From Limanda limanda (lineage: Eukaryota > Chordata > Actinopteri > Pleuronectiformes > Pleuronectidae): a stretch of 64,000 nt of DNA. The notes under the pieces are model-generated. The model saw only the letters and a list, made by a program, of their open reading frames with translations. It did not search any database and had not been told where the DNA came from. Within the stretch, counting starts at the first letter, position 1. Every line of letters starts with the position of its first letter. Location of the stretch: assembly GCF_963576545.1 (NCBI RefSeq), contig NC_083638.1, positions 28,927,900 to 28,991,899 on the forward strand, given 5' to 3'. Shown here one piece after another: positions 32,232 to 43,396 of the stretch. Made by a program: the position numbers and the translations under genes.

Positions 32232-34981
32232 CAAAAATGCTGATGCAAATTACAGGAAATTCACCCTTTACTGTATGTGTTTTACTGTTATTAAATAAAA
32301 ACCATAATCTTTGCAAGCAATGGTAAAGATCAAATTTATTTTAACTATGTTCTCTCAAACAGTCAGACAACAGCATATGTGACGGCAACAAGTATCAAAT
32401 GTCCATAATAAAGGTAAAGCAACATGATTGCTGTTGTGTCCCTTATTTTATCTTTTGATTGTCAAAATGGAGCGAACATTTTTTCTTGCACAAATTTACA
32501 ATCCCTCAGCATATGTGAAGGACTTCTGACATTTTTTGGGACTTTCATCCAAGTACTGGGAATAGGACTCTGTTCCATACTTCCTCTTACGCTATTAGTT
32601 TCCATTTTTCTGAAGGATAAGAAAATGCCCCCTAACAAAACGTACTCAGGGTAACATGACAACAATAAAACGAATCTTCAAAATATAACTAAATATGTCA
32701 GAAATTCAAGGGAATGCAGTTATAGGACACAAGAACACATGTAGCTGAACAATTCTTTGATCACAAACAAACGATCTGGAATTGAAATTTGTGTATCTGT
32801 ATAAATGTCCAGTATTTGATCATAGAGTAAAGACAGAGGATGCATCTCCACTTCCTTTCTCTACACAGAAATGACACCAAAATATCCCTAATACAAACAC
32901 TGCAACTTTGCGATGATGACATCGTTTGGAACTTAAGTCTATGCACTAGCGCTTGAGGGATGGAGCCGCAGTATCGAGGTCCATCTTATACATTTCATCA
33001 ACAAATCGTGAGTCAGTGTCAGCTGTCAAGTTTCCCATGTTTTCATAGCATCAAATAACTAATTAAAACCAAACTTCCCAGGAAGGAGCACTTGAACAGA
33101 CATCATTGCCATCACAAATATCTACATCAGAATCCCTCTTTGAGAAAATGTATTTGATGTGGACTTATATTTAGAATTTAGTCCATGTCCCAACCACCAA
33201 CATTGAGGAGGCAGGATTCATGACCTGTACTGCAGCCAGCCACAAGGGAGCAATCAACACCCTTTTCCTTCATATTTTTGGATTTGTCCTGTGGACCGTC
33301 TTTATAAACTGTCTGTGAATATGATGCATACTGTACCACTGAACTGAAATCTTAAATGACTACGACTAAGAGCACTTGGCTGTAATACAAATACCTGAAG
33401 CAATCTTAAGGTTAAAGTTTTGTTTTAATGTTACAAAACTAAAAATTTGAAAAACACATTTGCCAAGTTGTTTATCAAAAGGTCAGATCAACGTGGGAAC
33501 AAGACTCTTTGATAATGTCATATTTCTACGGTACATTACCAGGACCTTTAATAGACTTTACTATCAATTTAGATCTGTATTAAATGTTTGATTGTGTAAT
33601 TGGCTCATGATCAAATTTGCAATGCAAAGCTAAAGTCTCTATGTGTGTCTGTGAATCTAAAGAAAATAGAGACAATTCAAAAAACTGCTTGGGACATTTT
33701 GCAGGCACTTTTGACACGGTCCCTAACATCAGCTCATCATTTTTCCATCTACTATCAAACCCCACAGGTGTGCAGGCTTCAGCCCTGCATGACGACGCAA
33801 AAATAATATGTGTGTAAGATCAGTGAAGTTCCCCTGATCTTTACTATTGCACCTTCAGATAGTCAAACAACCCCCTTATCCTTTGGAGCCCCTCAACATC
33901 TAAACAGTTGATTGACTACAATCTTTTTTTTTTATGGATAGTTCTCTTTATTAACCCTGTATAAAGAAAACCCCTTGTCTCCTCTTCTCCCCCACTAACC
34001 AGAAATGGAGCCAAAATATCCCAGATATGAACACTGCATTCTTGCGTAGTTGGAGCCAGAGTCTGAAAGTAGCGATTGGAGGATCAAGCCAAGGTAACGA
34101 GGTCCTGCAGACTCGCGCTCAACCAGTTGTGGGTCAGTCTCAGCAAATGATCTCTGACCACATTTTCTATAGCATCATTAGCATTGTGTGATATAAAATA
34201 CGCAAATGACAGAAAACATCTTCAAGAAATATGTATTTGATGTGTACTTTGCGTTTTTAGTTTTTGTCCACGTTCCATACACTAACATGGAACAGGCAGG
34301 ATTTATGACCTATGCTAAGGCCACTTTTTTGGAACTTGAATATTTAGCTCTGTGACTCAAGTGTAATAAATGAGGCACAATCTGAGGCTACCTAACTTCC
34401 CCTCTGCGTTTTTAGCCTGTTTGTTTATATTTTGTCAAGTCATCATTACATTTTAAAGCTTCTTTGACTCCTAGTGCTTTATTTCCGCATAGTTTGTTTT
34501 ATTCCTTAAAAGGACTATGATCAACTGACAATGCAACAATGACAGAGCCACTTTTACCATTATTCTACAGGGATTTTTTTTTTTTAACCATAAGGTCAAT
34601 TAACATCAGGTAACCTGCCTCCTTAAAGTGATTTCATTTTTAATTGCAAAAGAGTTAGGATGGTGTCTGTGTGAGAAGAACGTAAGAGATTACGTTTGTG
34701 TCAAAGGTCATTTCAATGGGAATACATATATTTATCACTCAGTTAAAATTTGATGTGCTTCTTCTTAAATAATAGAAGATCCTATTGGTACAAGTTCATT
34801 CTTCAACAAGTATTAAGCTTTAAAAAGTGTCACCTGTGTTGATCCACCTACTGACCAGAGATAACAAACTATGTTGAAACACTGGGTTTGTCAGTGGAGT
34901 CCTCCCTTCGAAGGTTTATTTAGGCCTAACATTGTGGATCCCAGCCCATAATAATCCTGCAGACACACCTGTAGAGGAGAG
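32232..34981 (+). repeat. array spacer 9
   Basis: GCAGGCAC type (near 33700), with CATCTTCAAGAAATATG near 34218 shared only with spacer 4 and AAACAAACGATCTGG near 32766 shared with spacers 4, 5 and 10. It has a private ATAATATGTGTG near 33803. Non-coding. Confidence 0.85.
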
Positions 34982-34988
34982 TATAAAG
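34982..34988 (+). promoter_or_regulatory. TATA box, HCE copy 10
   Basis: TATAAAG lies 93 bp before the ATG and is followed by A. Confidence 0.75.
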
Positions 34989-35074
34989 AGCCTGGACAGC
35001 ACTGAGTCAAACAGAAAGCATCAGGAGTGTCTCCTCTCCACAGAAGCTCCACAGCCTCCACACCCACCCTGAAG

Positions 35075-35953
35075 ATGACTCCCAGTGTCAGCCTACTGCT
35101 GCTGCTCCTGCTCGGCCTCTCTCAGGCTCATCCTCTTCAGGAGGAGGGAGTTGAAGAAGATGTTCCCGAGGACACCATGGACATCACCAACATGATTCTG
35201 ACCTCAAACAACGCCATAGATGAGATACAAGAGGAGGAACTTGAAGAAGAGGTTCCCGAGGGCAGCATGGACATCACCACCAGGATTCTGACCTCAAACA
35301 ACGCCACAGATGAGCTCCTGCTGGAAGGAGACATGCTTGCTCCGAGAACCAGGAACGCCATGAGGTGCTGGTCCCAGAAATGCCTGTGGAAGAAATCCTC
35401 CAACGGTCAGGTGGTGATCCCCTTCACCATGAGCAGAGAGTTCAGCAGCATGGAGAGGCAGAAGATCGACCGTGCCATGAAATCCTTCCAGGGCAGGACC
35501 TGCATCCGCTTTGTCCCCCGTCAGAACCAGTACGACTACATCAGCATCGAGAACAGAGGCGGATGTTTCTCCTCTCTGGGCAGAGTGGGAGGCAGACAGG
35601 TGCTCTCTCTCAACAAGCGGGGCTGTGTCTACTACGGAATCATCCAGCACGAATTCAACCACGCTCTGGGCTTCCAGCACGAGCAGACCAGGAGCGACCG
35701 CGACAGCTACGTCAGGATCAACTGGGCGAACATCAACCAGCGGATGGCCTACAACTTCTACAAGTCGAACACCAACAACCTGAACACTCCCTACGACTAC
35801 TCCTCCATCATGCACTACGGAAAAACAGCCTTCTCCATCCAGCGGGGGAGGGACAGCATCACCCCCATCCCCAACGCCAACGTCCGGATCGGCCAGAGGC
35901 AGGGCATGTCCTCCTGGGACATCATGAGGATCAACAGGCTCTATAGCTGCTAA
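35075..35953 (+). CDS. hce: high choriolytic enzyme-like hatching astacin protease, copy 10 (Y280S form)
   Basis: Intronless, 292 aa, with Y280S (TCC at 35912-35914) and otherwise as copy 1. It pairs with copy 5 by upstream GTGTCAAAGGTCATTTC and TTTGATGTGCTTC and by its downstream spacer, but lacks copy 5's V5I and V270I. It also has AGAGTTAGGATGG near 34650, unlike copy 5, which suggests patchwise gene conversion. The zinc helix is encoded at 35648-35683 and AATAAA is at 36016-36021. Confidence 0.95.
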   Translation: MTPSVSLLLLLLLGLSQAHPLQEEGVEEDVPEDTMDITNMILTSNNAIDEIQEEELEEEVPEGSMDITTRILTSNNATDELLLEGDMLAPRTRNAMRCWSQKCLWKKSSNGQVVIPFTMSREFSSMERQKIDRAMKSFQGRTCIRFVPRQNQYDYISIENRGGCFSSLGRVGGRQVLSLNKRGCVYYGIIQHEFNHALGFQHEQTRSDRDSYVRINWANINQRMAYNFYKSNTNNLNTPYDYSSIMHYGKTAFSIQRGRDSITPIPNANVRIGQRQGMSSWDIMRINRLYSC

Positions 35954-38702
35954 CAACAATGCTGATGCAAAATACAGGAAATTCACCCTTTACTGTATGT
36001 GTTTTACTGTTATTAAATAAAAACCATAATCTTTGCAAGCAATGGAAAAGATCAAATTTATTTTAACTATGTTCTCTCAAACAGTCAGACAACAGCATAT
36101 GTGACGGCAACAAGTATCAAATGTCTATAATAAAGGTAAATTAACATGATTGCTGTTGTGTCCCTTATTTTATCTTTTGATTGTCAAAATGGAGCGAACA
36201 TTTTTTCTTGCACAAATTTACAATCCCTCAGCATATGTGAAGGACTTCTGACATTTTTTGGGACTTTCATCCAAGTACTGGGAATAGGACTCTGTTCCAT
36301 ACTTCCTCTTACGCTATTAGTTTCCATTTTTCTGAAGGATAAGAAAATGCCCCCTAACAAAACGTACTCAGGGTAACATGACAACAATAAAACGAATCTT
36401 CAAAATATAACTAAATATGTCAGAAATTCAAGGGAATGCAGTTATAGGACACAAGAACACATGTAGCTGAACAATTCTTTGATCACAAACAAACGATCTG
36501 GAATTGAAATTTGTGTATCTGTATAAATGTCCAGTATTTGATCATAGAGTAAAGACAGAGGATGCATCTCCACTTCCTTTCTCTACACAGAAATGACACC
36601 AAAATATCCCTAATACAAACACTGCAACTTTGCGATGATGACATCGTTTGGAACTTAAGTCTATGCACTAGCGCTTGAGGGATGGAGCCGCAGTATCGAG
36701 GTCCATCTTATACATTTCATCAACAAATCGTGAGTCAGTGTCAGCTGTCAAGTTTCCCATGTTTTCATAGCATCAAATTACTAATTAAAACCAAACTTCC
36801 CAGGAAGGAGCACTTGAACAGACATCATTGCCATTACAAATATCTACATCAGAATCCCTCTTTGAGAAAATGTATTTGATGTGGACTTATATTTAGAATT
36901 TAGTCCATGTCCCAACCACCAACATTGAGGAGGCAGGATTCATGACCTGTACTGCAGCCAGCCACAAGGGAGCAATCAACACCCTTTTCCTTCATATTTT
37001 TGGATTTGTCCTGTGGACCGTCTTTATAAACTGTCTGTGAATATGATGCATACTGTACCACTGAACTGAAATCTTAAATGACTACGACTAAGAGCACTTG
37101 GCTGTAATACAAATACCTGAAGCAATCTTAAGGTTAAAGTTTTGTTTTAATGTTACAAAACTAAAAATTTGAAAAACACATTTGCCAAGTTGTTTATCAA
37201 AAGGTCAGATCAACGTGGGAACAAGACTCTTTGATAATGTCATATTTCTACGGTACATTACCAGGACCTTTAATAGACTTTACTATCAATTTAGATCTGT
37301 ATTAAATGTTTGATTGTGTAATTGGCTCATGATCAAATTTGCAATGCAAAGCTAAAGTCTCTATGTGTGTCTGTGAATCTAAAGAAAATAGAGACAATTC
37401 AAAAAACTGCTTGGGACATTTTGCAGGCACTTTTGACACGGTCCCTAACATCAGCTCATCATTTTCCCATCTACTATCAAACCCCACAGTGTGCAGGCTT
37501 CAGCCCTGCATGACGACGCAAAAATAACATGTGTGTAAGATCAGTGAAGTTCCCCTGATCTTTACTATTGCACCTTCAGATAGTCAAACAACCCCCTTAT
37601 CCTTTGGAGCCCCTCAACATCTAAACAGTTGATTGACTACAATCTTTTTTTTTTATGGATAGTTCTCTTTATTAACCCTGTATAAAGAAAACCCCTTGTC
37701 TCCTCTTCTTCCCCACTAACCAGAAATGGAGCCAAAATATCCCAGATATGAACACTGCATTCTTGCTTAGTTGGAGCCAGAGTCTGAAAGTAGCGATTGG
37801 AGGATCAAGCCAAGGTAACAAGGTCCTGCAGACTCGCGCTCAACCAGTTGTGGGTCAGTCTCAGCAAATGATCTCTGACCACATTTTCTATAGCATCATT
37901 AGCATTGTGTGATATAAAATACGCAAATGACAGAAAACATCTTCGAGAAATATGTATTTGATGTGTACTTTGCGTTTTTAGTTTTTGTCCACGTTCCATA
38001 CACTAACATGGAACAGGCAGGATTTATGACCTATGCTAAGGCCACTTTTTTGGAACTTGAATATTTAGCTCTGTGACTCAAGTGTAATAAATGAGGCACA
38101 ATCTGAGGCTACCTAACTTCCCCTCTGCGTTTTTAGCCTGTTTGTTTATATTTTGTCAAGTCATCATTACATTTTAAAGCTTCTTTGACTCCTAGTGCTT
38201 TATTTCCGCATAGTTTGTTTTATTCCTTAAAAGGACTATGATCAACTGACAATGCAACAATGACAGAGCCACTTTTACCATTATTCTACAGGGATTTTTT
38301 TTTTTTAACCATAAGGTCAATTAACATCAGGTAACCTGCCTCCTTAAAGTGATTTCATTTTTAATTGCTAAAGAGTATGGATGGTGTCTGTGTGAGAAGA
38401 ACGTAAGAGATTACGTTTGTGCCAAAGGTCGTTTCAATGGGAATACATATATTTATCACTCAGTTAAAATTTGTCATGCTTCTTCTTAAATAATAGAAGA
38501 TCCTATTGGTACAAGTTCATTCTTCAACAAGTATTAAGCTTTAAAAAGTGTCACCTGTGTTGATCCACCTACTGACCAGAGATAACAAACTATGTTGAAA
38601 CACTGGGTTTGTCAGTGGAGTCCTCCCTTGGAAGGTTTATTTAGGCCTAACATTGTGGATCCCAGCCCATAATAATCCTGCAGACACACCTGTAGAGGAG
38701 AG
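35954..38702 (+). repeat. array spacer 10
   Basis: GCAGGCAC type (near 37421), paired with spacer 5 by CCACAGTGTGCAGG near 37486, CTTGCTTAGTTGG and GGTAACAAGGTCC. Private changes are AATGGAAAAGATC near 36042, GGTAAATTAACATG near 36135 and CAAATTACTAATT near 36773. Non-coding. Confidence 0.85.
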
Positions 38703-38709
38703 TATAAAG
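38703..38709 (+). promoter_or_regulatory. TATA box, HCE copy 11
   Basis: TATAAAG lies 93 bp before the ATG and is followed by A. Confidence 0.75.
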
Positions 38710-38795
38710 AGCCTGGACAGCACTGAGTCAAACAGAAAGCATCAGGAGTGTCTCCTCTCCACAGAAGCTCCACAGCCTCCACACCCACCCTGAAG

Positions 38796-39674
38796 ATGAC
38801 TCCCAGTGTCAGCCTACTGCTGCTGCTCCTGCTCGGCCTCTCTCAGGCTCATCCTCTTCAGGAGGAGGGAATTGAAGAAGATGTTCCCGAGGACACCATG
38901 GACATCACCAACATGATTCTGACCTCAAACAACGCCATAGATGAGATACAAGAGGAGGAACTTGAAGAAGAGGTTCCCGAGGGCAGCATGGACATCACCA
39001 CCAGGATTCTGACCTCAAACAACGCCACAGATGAGCTCCTGCTGGAAGGAGACATGCTTGCTCCGAGAACCAGGAACGCCATGAGGTGCTGGTCCCAGAA
39101 ATGCCTGTGGAAGAAATCTTCCAACGGTCAGGTGGTGATCCCCTTCACCATGAGCAGAGAGTTCAGCAGCATGGAGAGGCAGAAGATCGACCGTGCCATG
39201 AAATCCTTCCAGGGCAGGACCTGCATCCGCTTTGTCCCCCGTCAGAACCAATACGACTACATCAGCATCGAGAACAGAGGCGGATGTTTCTCCTCTCTGG
39301 GCAGAGTGGGAGGCAGACAGGTGCTCTCTCTCAACAAGCGGGGCTGTGTCTACTACGGAATCATCCAGCACGAATTCAACCACGCTCTGGGCTTCCAGCA
39401 CGAGCAGACCAGGAGCGACCGCGACAGCTACGTCAGGATCAACTGGGCGAACATCAACCAGCGGATGGCCTACAACTTCTACAAGTCGAACACCAACAAC
39501 CTGAACACTCCCTACGACTACTCCTCCATCATGCACTACGGAAAAACAGCCTTCTCCATCCAGCGGGGGAGGGACAGCATCACCCCCATCCCCAACGCCA
39601 ACGTCCGGATCGGCCAGAGGCAGGGCATGTCCTACTGGGACATCATGAGGATCAACAGGCTCTATAGCTGCTAA
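38796..39674 (+). CDS. hce: high choriolytic enzyme-like hatching astacin protease, copy 11 (V26I form)
   Basis: Intronless, 292 aa, protein identical to copy 6 (V26I, ATT at 38871-38873), and sharing the same synonymous and upstream markers. The offset from copy 6 is 18,609 bp, the same as copy 5 to copy 10. The zinc helix is encoded at 39369-39404 and AATAAA is at 39737-39742. Confidence 0.95.
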   Translation: MTPSVSLLLLLLLGLSQAHPLQEEGIEEDVPEDTMDITNMILTSNNAIDEIQEEELEEEVPEGSMDITTRILTSNNATDELLLEGDMLAPRTRNAMRCWSQKCLWKKSSNGQVVIPFTMSREFSSMERQKIDRAMKSFQGRTCIRFVPRQNQYDYISIENRGGCFSSLGRVGGRQVLSLNKRGCVYYGIIQHEFNHALGFQHEQTRSDRDSYVRINWANINQRMAYNFYKSNTNNLNTPYDYSSIMHYGKTAFSIQRGRDSITPIPNANVRIGQRQGMSYWDIMRINRLYSC

Positions 39675-42424
39675 CAAAAATGCTGATGCAAAATACAGGA
39701 AATTCACCCTTTACTGTATGTGTTTTACTGTTATTAAATAAAAACCATAATCTTTGCAAGCAATGGTAAAGATCAAATTTATTTTAACTATGTTCTCTCA
39801 AACAGTCAGACAACAGCATATGTGACGGCAACAAGTATCAAATGTCTATAATAAAGGTAAAGCAACATGATTGCTGTTGTGTCCCTTATTTTATCTTTTG
39901 ATTGTCAAAATGGAGCGAACATTTTTTCTTGCACAAATTTACAATCCCTCAGCATATGTGAAGGACTTCTGACATTTTTTGGGACTTTCATCCAAGTACT
40001 GGGAATAGGACTCTGTTCCATACTTCCTCTTACGCTATTAGTTTCCATTTTTCTGAAGGATAAGAAAATGCCCCCTAACAAAACGTACTCAGGGTAACAT
40101 GACAACAATAAAACGAATCTTCAAAATATAACTAAATATGTCAGAAATTCAAGGGAATGCAGTTATAGGACACAAGAACACATGTAGCTGAACAATTCTT
40201 TGATCACAAACAAAAGATCTGGAATTGAAATTTGTGTATCTGTATAAATGTCCAGTATGTGATCATAGAGTAAAGACAGAGGATGCATCTCCACTTCCTT
40301 TCTCTACACAGAAATGACACCAAAATATCCCTAATGCAAACACTGCAACTTTGCGATGATGACATCGTTCGGAACTTAAGTCTATGCAGTAGCGCTTGAG
40401 GGATGGAGCCGCAGTATCGAGGTCCATCTTATACATTTCATCAACAAATCGTGAGTCAGTGTCAGCTGTCAAGTTTCCCATGTTTTCATAGCATCAAATA
40501 ACTAATTAAAACCAAACTTCCCAGGAAGGAGCACTTGAACAGACATCATTGCCATTACAAATATCTACATCAGAAGCCCTTTTTGAGAAAATGTATTTGA
40601 TGTGGACTTATATTTAGAATTGAGTCCATGTCCCATCCACCAACTTTGAGGAGGCAGGATTCATGACCTGTACTGCAGCCAGCCACAAGGAGCAATCAAC
40701 ACCCTTTTCCTTCATATTTTTGGATTTGTCCTGTGGACCGTCTTTATAAACTGTCTGTGAATATGATGCATACTGTACCACTGAACTTAAATCTTAAATG
40801 ACTACGACTAAGAGCACTTGGCTGTAATACAAATACCTGAAGCAATCTTAAGGTTAAAGTTTTGTTTTAATGTTACAAAACTAAAAATTTGAAAAACACA
40901 TTTGCCAAGTTGTTTATCAAAAGGTCAGATCAACGTGGGAACAAGACTCTTTGATTATGTTATATTTCTACGGTACATTACCAGGACCTTTAATAGACTT
41001 TACTATCAATTTAGATCTGTATTAAATGTTTGATTGTGTAATTGGCTCATGATCAAATTTGCAATGCAAAGCTAAAGTCTCTATGTGTGTCTGTGAATCT
41101 AAAGAAAATAGAGACAATTCAAAAAACTGCTTGGGACATTTTGCCAGCCACTTTTGACACGGTCCCTAACATCAGCTCATCATTTTCCCATCTACTATCA
41201 AACCCCACAGGTGTGCAGGCTTCAGCCCTGCATGACGACGCAAAAATAACATGTGTGTAAGATCAGTGAAGTTCCCCTGATCTTTACTATTGCACCTTCA
41301 GATAGTCAAACAACCCCCTTATCCTTTGGAGCCCCTCAACATCTAAACAGTTGATTGACTACAATCTTTTTTTTTTATGGATAGTTCTCTTTATTAACCC
41401 TGTATAAAGAAAACCCCTTGTCTCCTCTTCTCCCCCACTAACCAGAAATGGAGCCAAAATATCCCAGATATGAACACTGCATTCTTGCGTAGTTGGAGCC
41501 AGAGTCTGAAAGTAGCGATTGGAGGATTAAGCCAAGGTAACGAGGTCCTGCAGACTCGCGCTCAACCAATTGTGGGTCAGTCTCAGCAAATTATCTCTGA
41601 CCACATTTTCTATAGCATCATTAGCATTGTGTGATATAAAATACGCAAATGACAGAAAACATCTTCGAGAAATATGTATTTGATGTGTACTTTGCGTTTT
41701 TAGTTTTTGTCCACGTTCCATACACTAACATGGAACAGGCAGGATTTATGACCTATGCTAAGGCCACTTTTTTGGAACTTGAATATTTAGCTCTGTGACT
41801 CAAGTGTAATAAATGAGGCACAATCTGAGGCTACCTAACTTCCCCTCTGCGTTTTTAGCCTGTTTGTTTATATTTTGTCAAGTCATCATTACATTTTAAA
41901 GCTTCTTTGACTCCTAGTGCTTTATTTCCGCATAGTTTGTTTTATTCCTTAAAAGGACTATGATCAACTGACAATGCAACAATGACAGAGCCACTTTTAC
42001 CATTATTCTACAGGGATTTTTTTTTTTTAACCATAAGGTCAATTAACATCAGGTAACCTGCCTCCTTAAAGTGATTTCATTTTTAATTGCAAAAGAGTAT
42101 GGATGGTGTCTGTGTGAGAAGAACGTAAGAGATTACGTTTGTGCCAAAGGTCGTTTCAATGGGAATACATATATTTATCACTCAGTTAAAATTTGTCATG
42201 CTTCTTCTTAAATAATAGAAGATCCTATTGGTACAAGTTCATTCTTCAACAAGTATTAAGCTTTAAAAAGTGTCACCTGTGTTGATCCACCTACTGACCA
42301 GAGATAACAAACTATGTTGAAACACTGGGTTTGTCAGTGGAGTCCTCCCTTGGAAGGTTTATTTAGGCCTAACATTGTGGACCCCAGCCCATAATAATCC
42401 TGCAGACACACCTGTAAAGGAGAG
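39675..42424 (+). repeat. array spacer 11
   Basis: This spacer is a hybrid. It has GCCAGCCAC near 41143 like spacers 2, 3 and 6-8, but GGACTTATATTTAGAA near 40604 like spacers 1, 4, 5, 9 and 10. Private changes include CACAAGGAGCAATC (one G lost) near 40684, CGTTCGGAACTTAAG near 40367, ATGCAGTAGCGC near 40384 and GCAAATTATCTCTG near 41586. Non-coding. Confidence 0.85.
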
Positions 42425-42431
42425 TATAAAG
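42425..42431 (+). promoter_or_regulatory. TATA box, HCE copy 12
   Basis: TATAAAG lies 93 bp before the ATG. Just upstream, this copy alone has CCTGTAAAGGAG where the others have CCTGTAGAGGAG. Confidence 0.75.
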
Positions 42432-42517
42432 AGCCTGGACAGCACTGAGTCAAACAGAAAGCATCAGGAGTGTCTCCTCTCCACAGAAGCTCCACAGCCT
42501 CCACACCCACCCTGAAG

Positions 42518-43396
42518 ATGACTCCCAGTGTCAGCCTACTGCTGCTGCTCCTGCTCGGCCTCTCTCAGGCTCATCCTCTTCAGGAGGAGGGAGTTGAAGA
42601 AGATGTTCCCGAGGACACCATGGACATCACCAACATGATTCTGACCTCAAACAACGCCATAGATGAGATACAAGAGGAGGAACTTGAAGAAGAGGTTCCC
42701 GAGGGCAGCATGGACATCACCACCAGGATTCTGACCTCAAACAACGCCACAGATGAGCTCCTGCTGGAAGGAGACATGCTTGCTCCGAGAACCAGGAACG
42801 CCATGAGGTGCTGGTCCCAGAAATGCCTGTGGAAGAAATCCTCCAACGGTCAGGTGGTGATCCCCTTCACCATGAGCAGAGAGTTCAGCAGCATGGAGAG
42901 GCAGAAGATCGACCGTGCCATGAAATCCTTCCAGGGCAGGACCTGCATCCGCTTTGTCCCCCGTCAGAACCAGTACGACTACATCAGCATCGAGAACAGA
43001 GGCGGATGTTTCTCCTCTCTGGGCAGAGTGGGAGGCAGACAGGTGCTCTCTCTCAACAAGCGGGGCTGTGTCTACTACGGAATCATCCAGCACGAATTCA
43101 ACCACGCTCTGGGCTTCCAGCACGAGCAGACCAGGAGCGACCGCGACAGCTACGTCAGGATCAACTGGGCGAACATCAACCAGCGGATGGCCTACAACTT
43201 CTACAAGTCGAACACCAACAACCTGAACACTCCCTACGACTACTCCTCCATCATGCACTACGGAAAAACAGCCTTCTCCATCCAGCGGGGGAGGGACAGC
43301 ATCACCCCCATCCCCAACGCCAACGTCCGGATCGGCCAGAGGCAGGGCATGTCCTACTGGGACATCATGAGGATCAACAGGCTCTATAGCTGCTAA
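42518..43396 (+). CDS. hce: high choriolytic enzyme-like hatching astacin protease, copy 12 (last in array)
   Basis: Intronless, 292 aa, protein identical to copies 1, 2, 3 and 7, with the zinc helix encoded at 43091-43126. The coding region is intact, but array identity ends about ten bases after the stop codon, so the standard 3' UTR and its AATAAA are missing. The nearest replacement signals are ATTAAA at 43411-43416 and AATAAA at 43543-43548 in unrelated sequence. Transcript stability or level may therefore differ from the other copies. Confidence 0.94.
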   Translation: MTPSVSLLLLLLLGLSQAHPLQEEGVEEDVPEDTMDITNMILTSNNAIDEIQEEELEEEVPEGSMDITTRILTSNNATDELLLEGDMLAPRTRNAMRCWSQKCLWKKSSNGQVVIPFTMSREFSSMERQKIDRAMKSFQGRTCIRFVPRQNQYDYISIENRGGCFSSLGRVGGRQVLSLNKRGCVYYGIIQHEFNHALGFQHEQTRSDRDSYVRINWANINQRMAYNFYKSNTNNLNTPYDYSSIMHYGKTAFSIQRGRDSITPIPNANVRIGQRQGMSYWDIMRINRLYSC

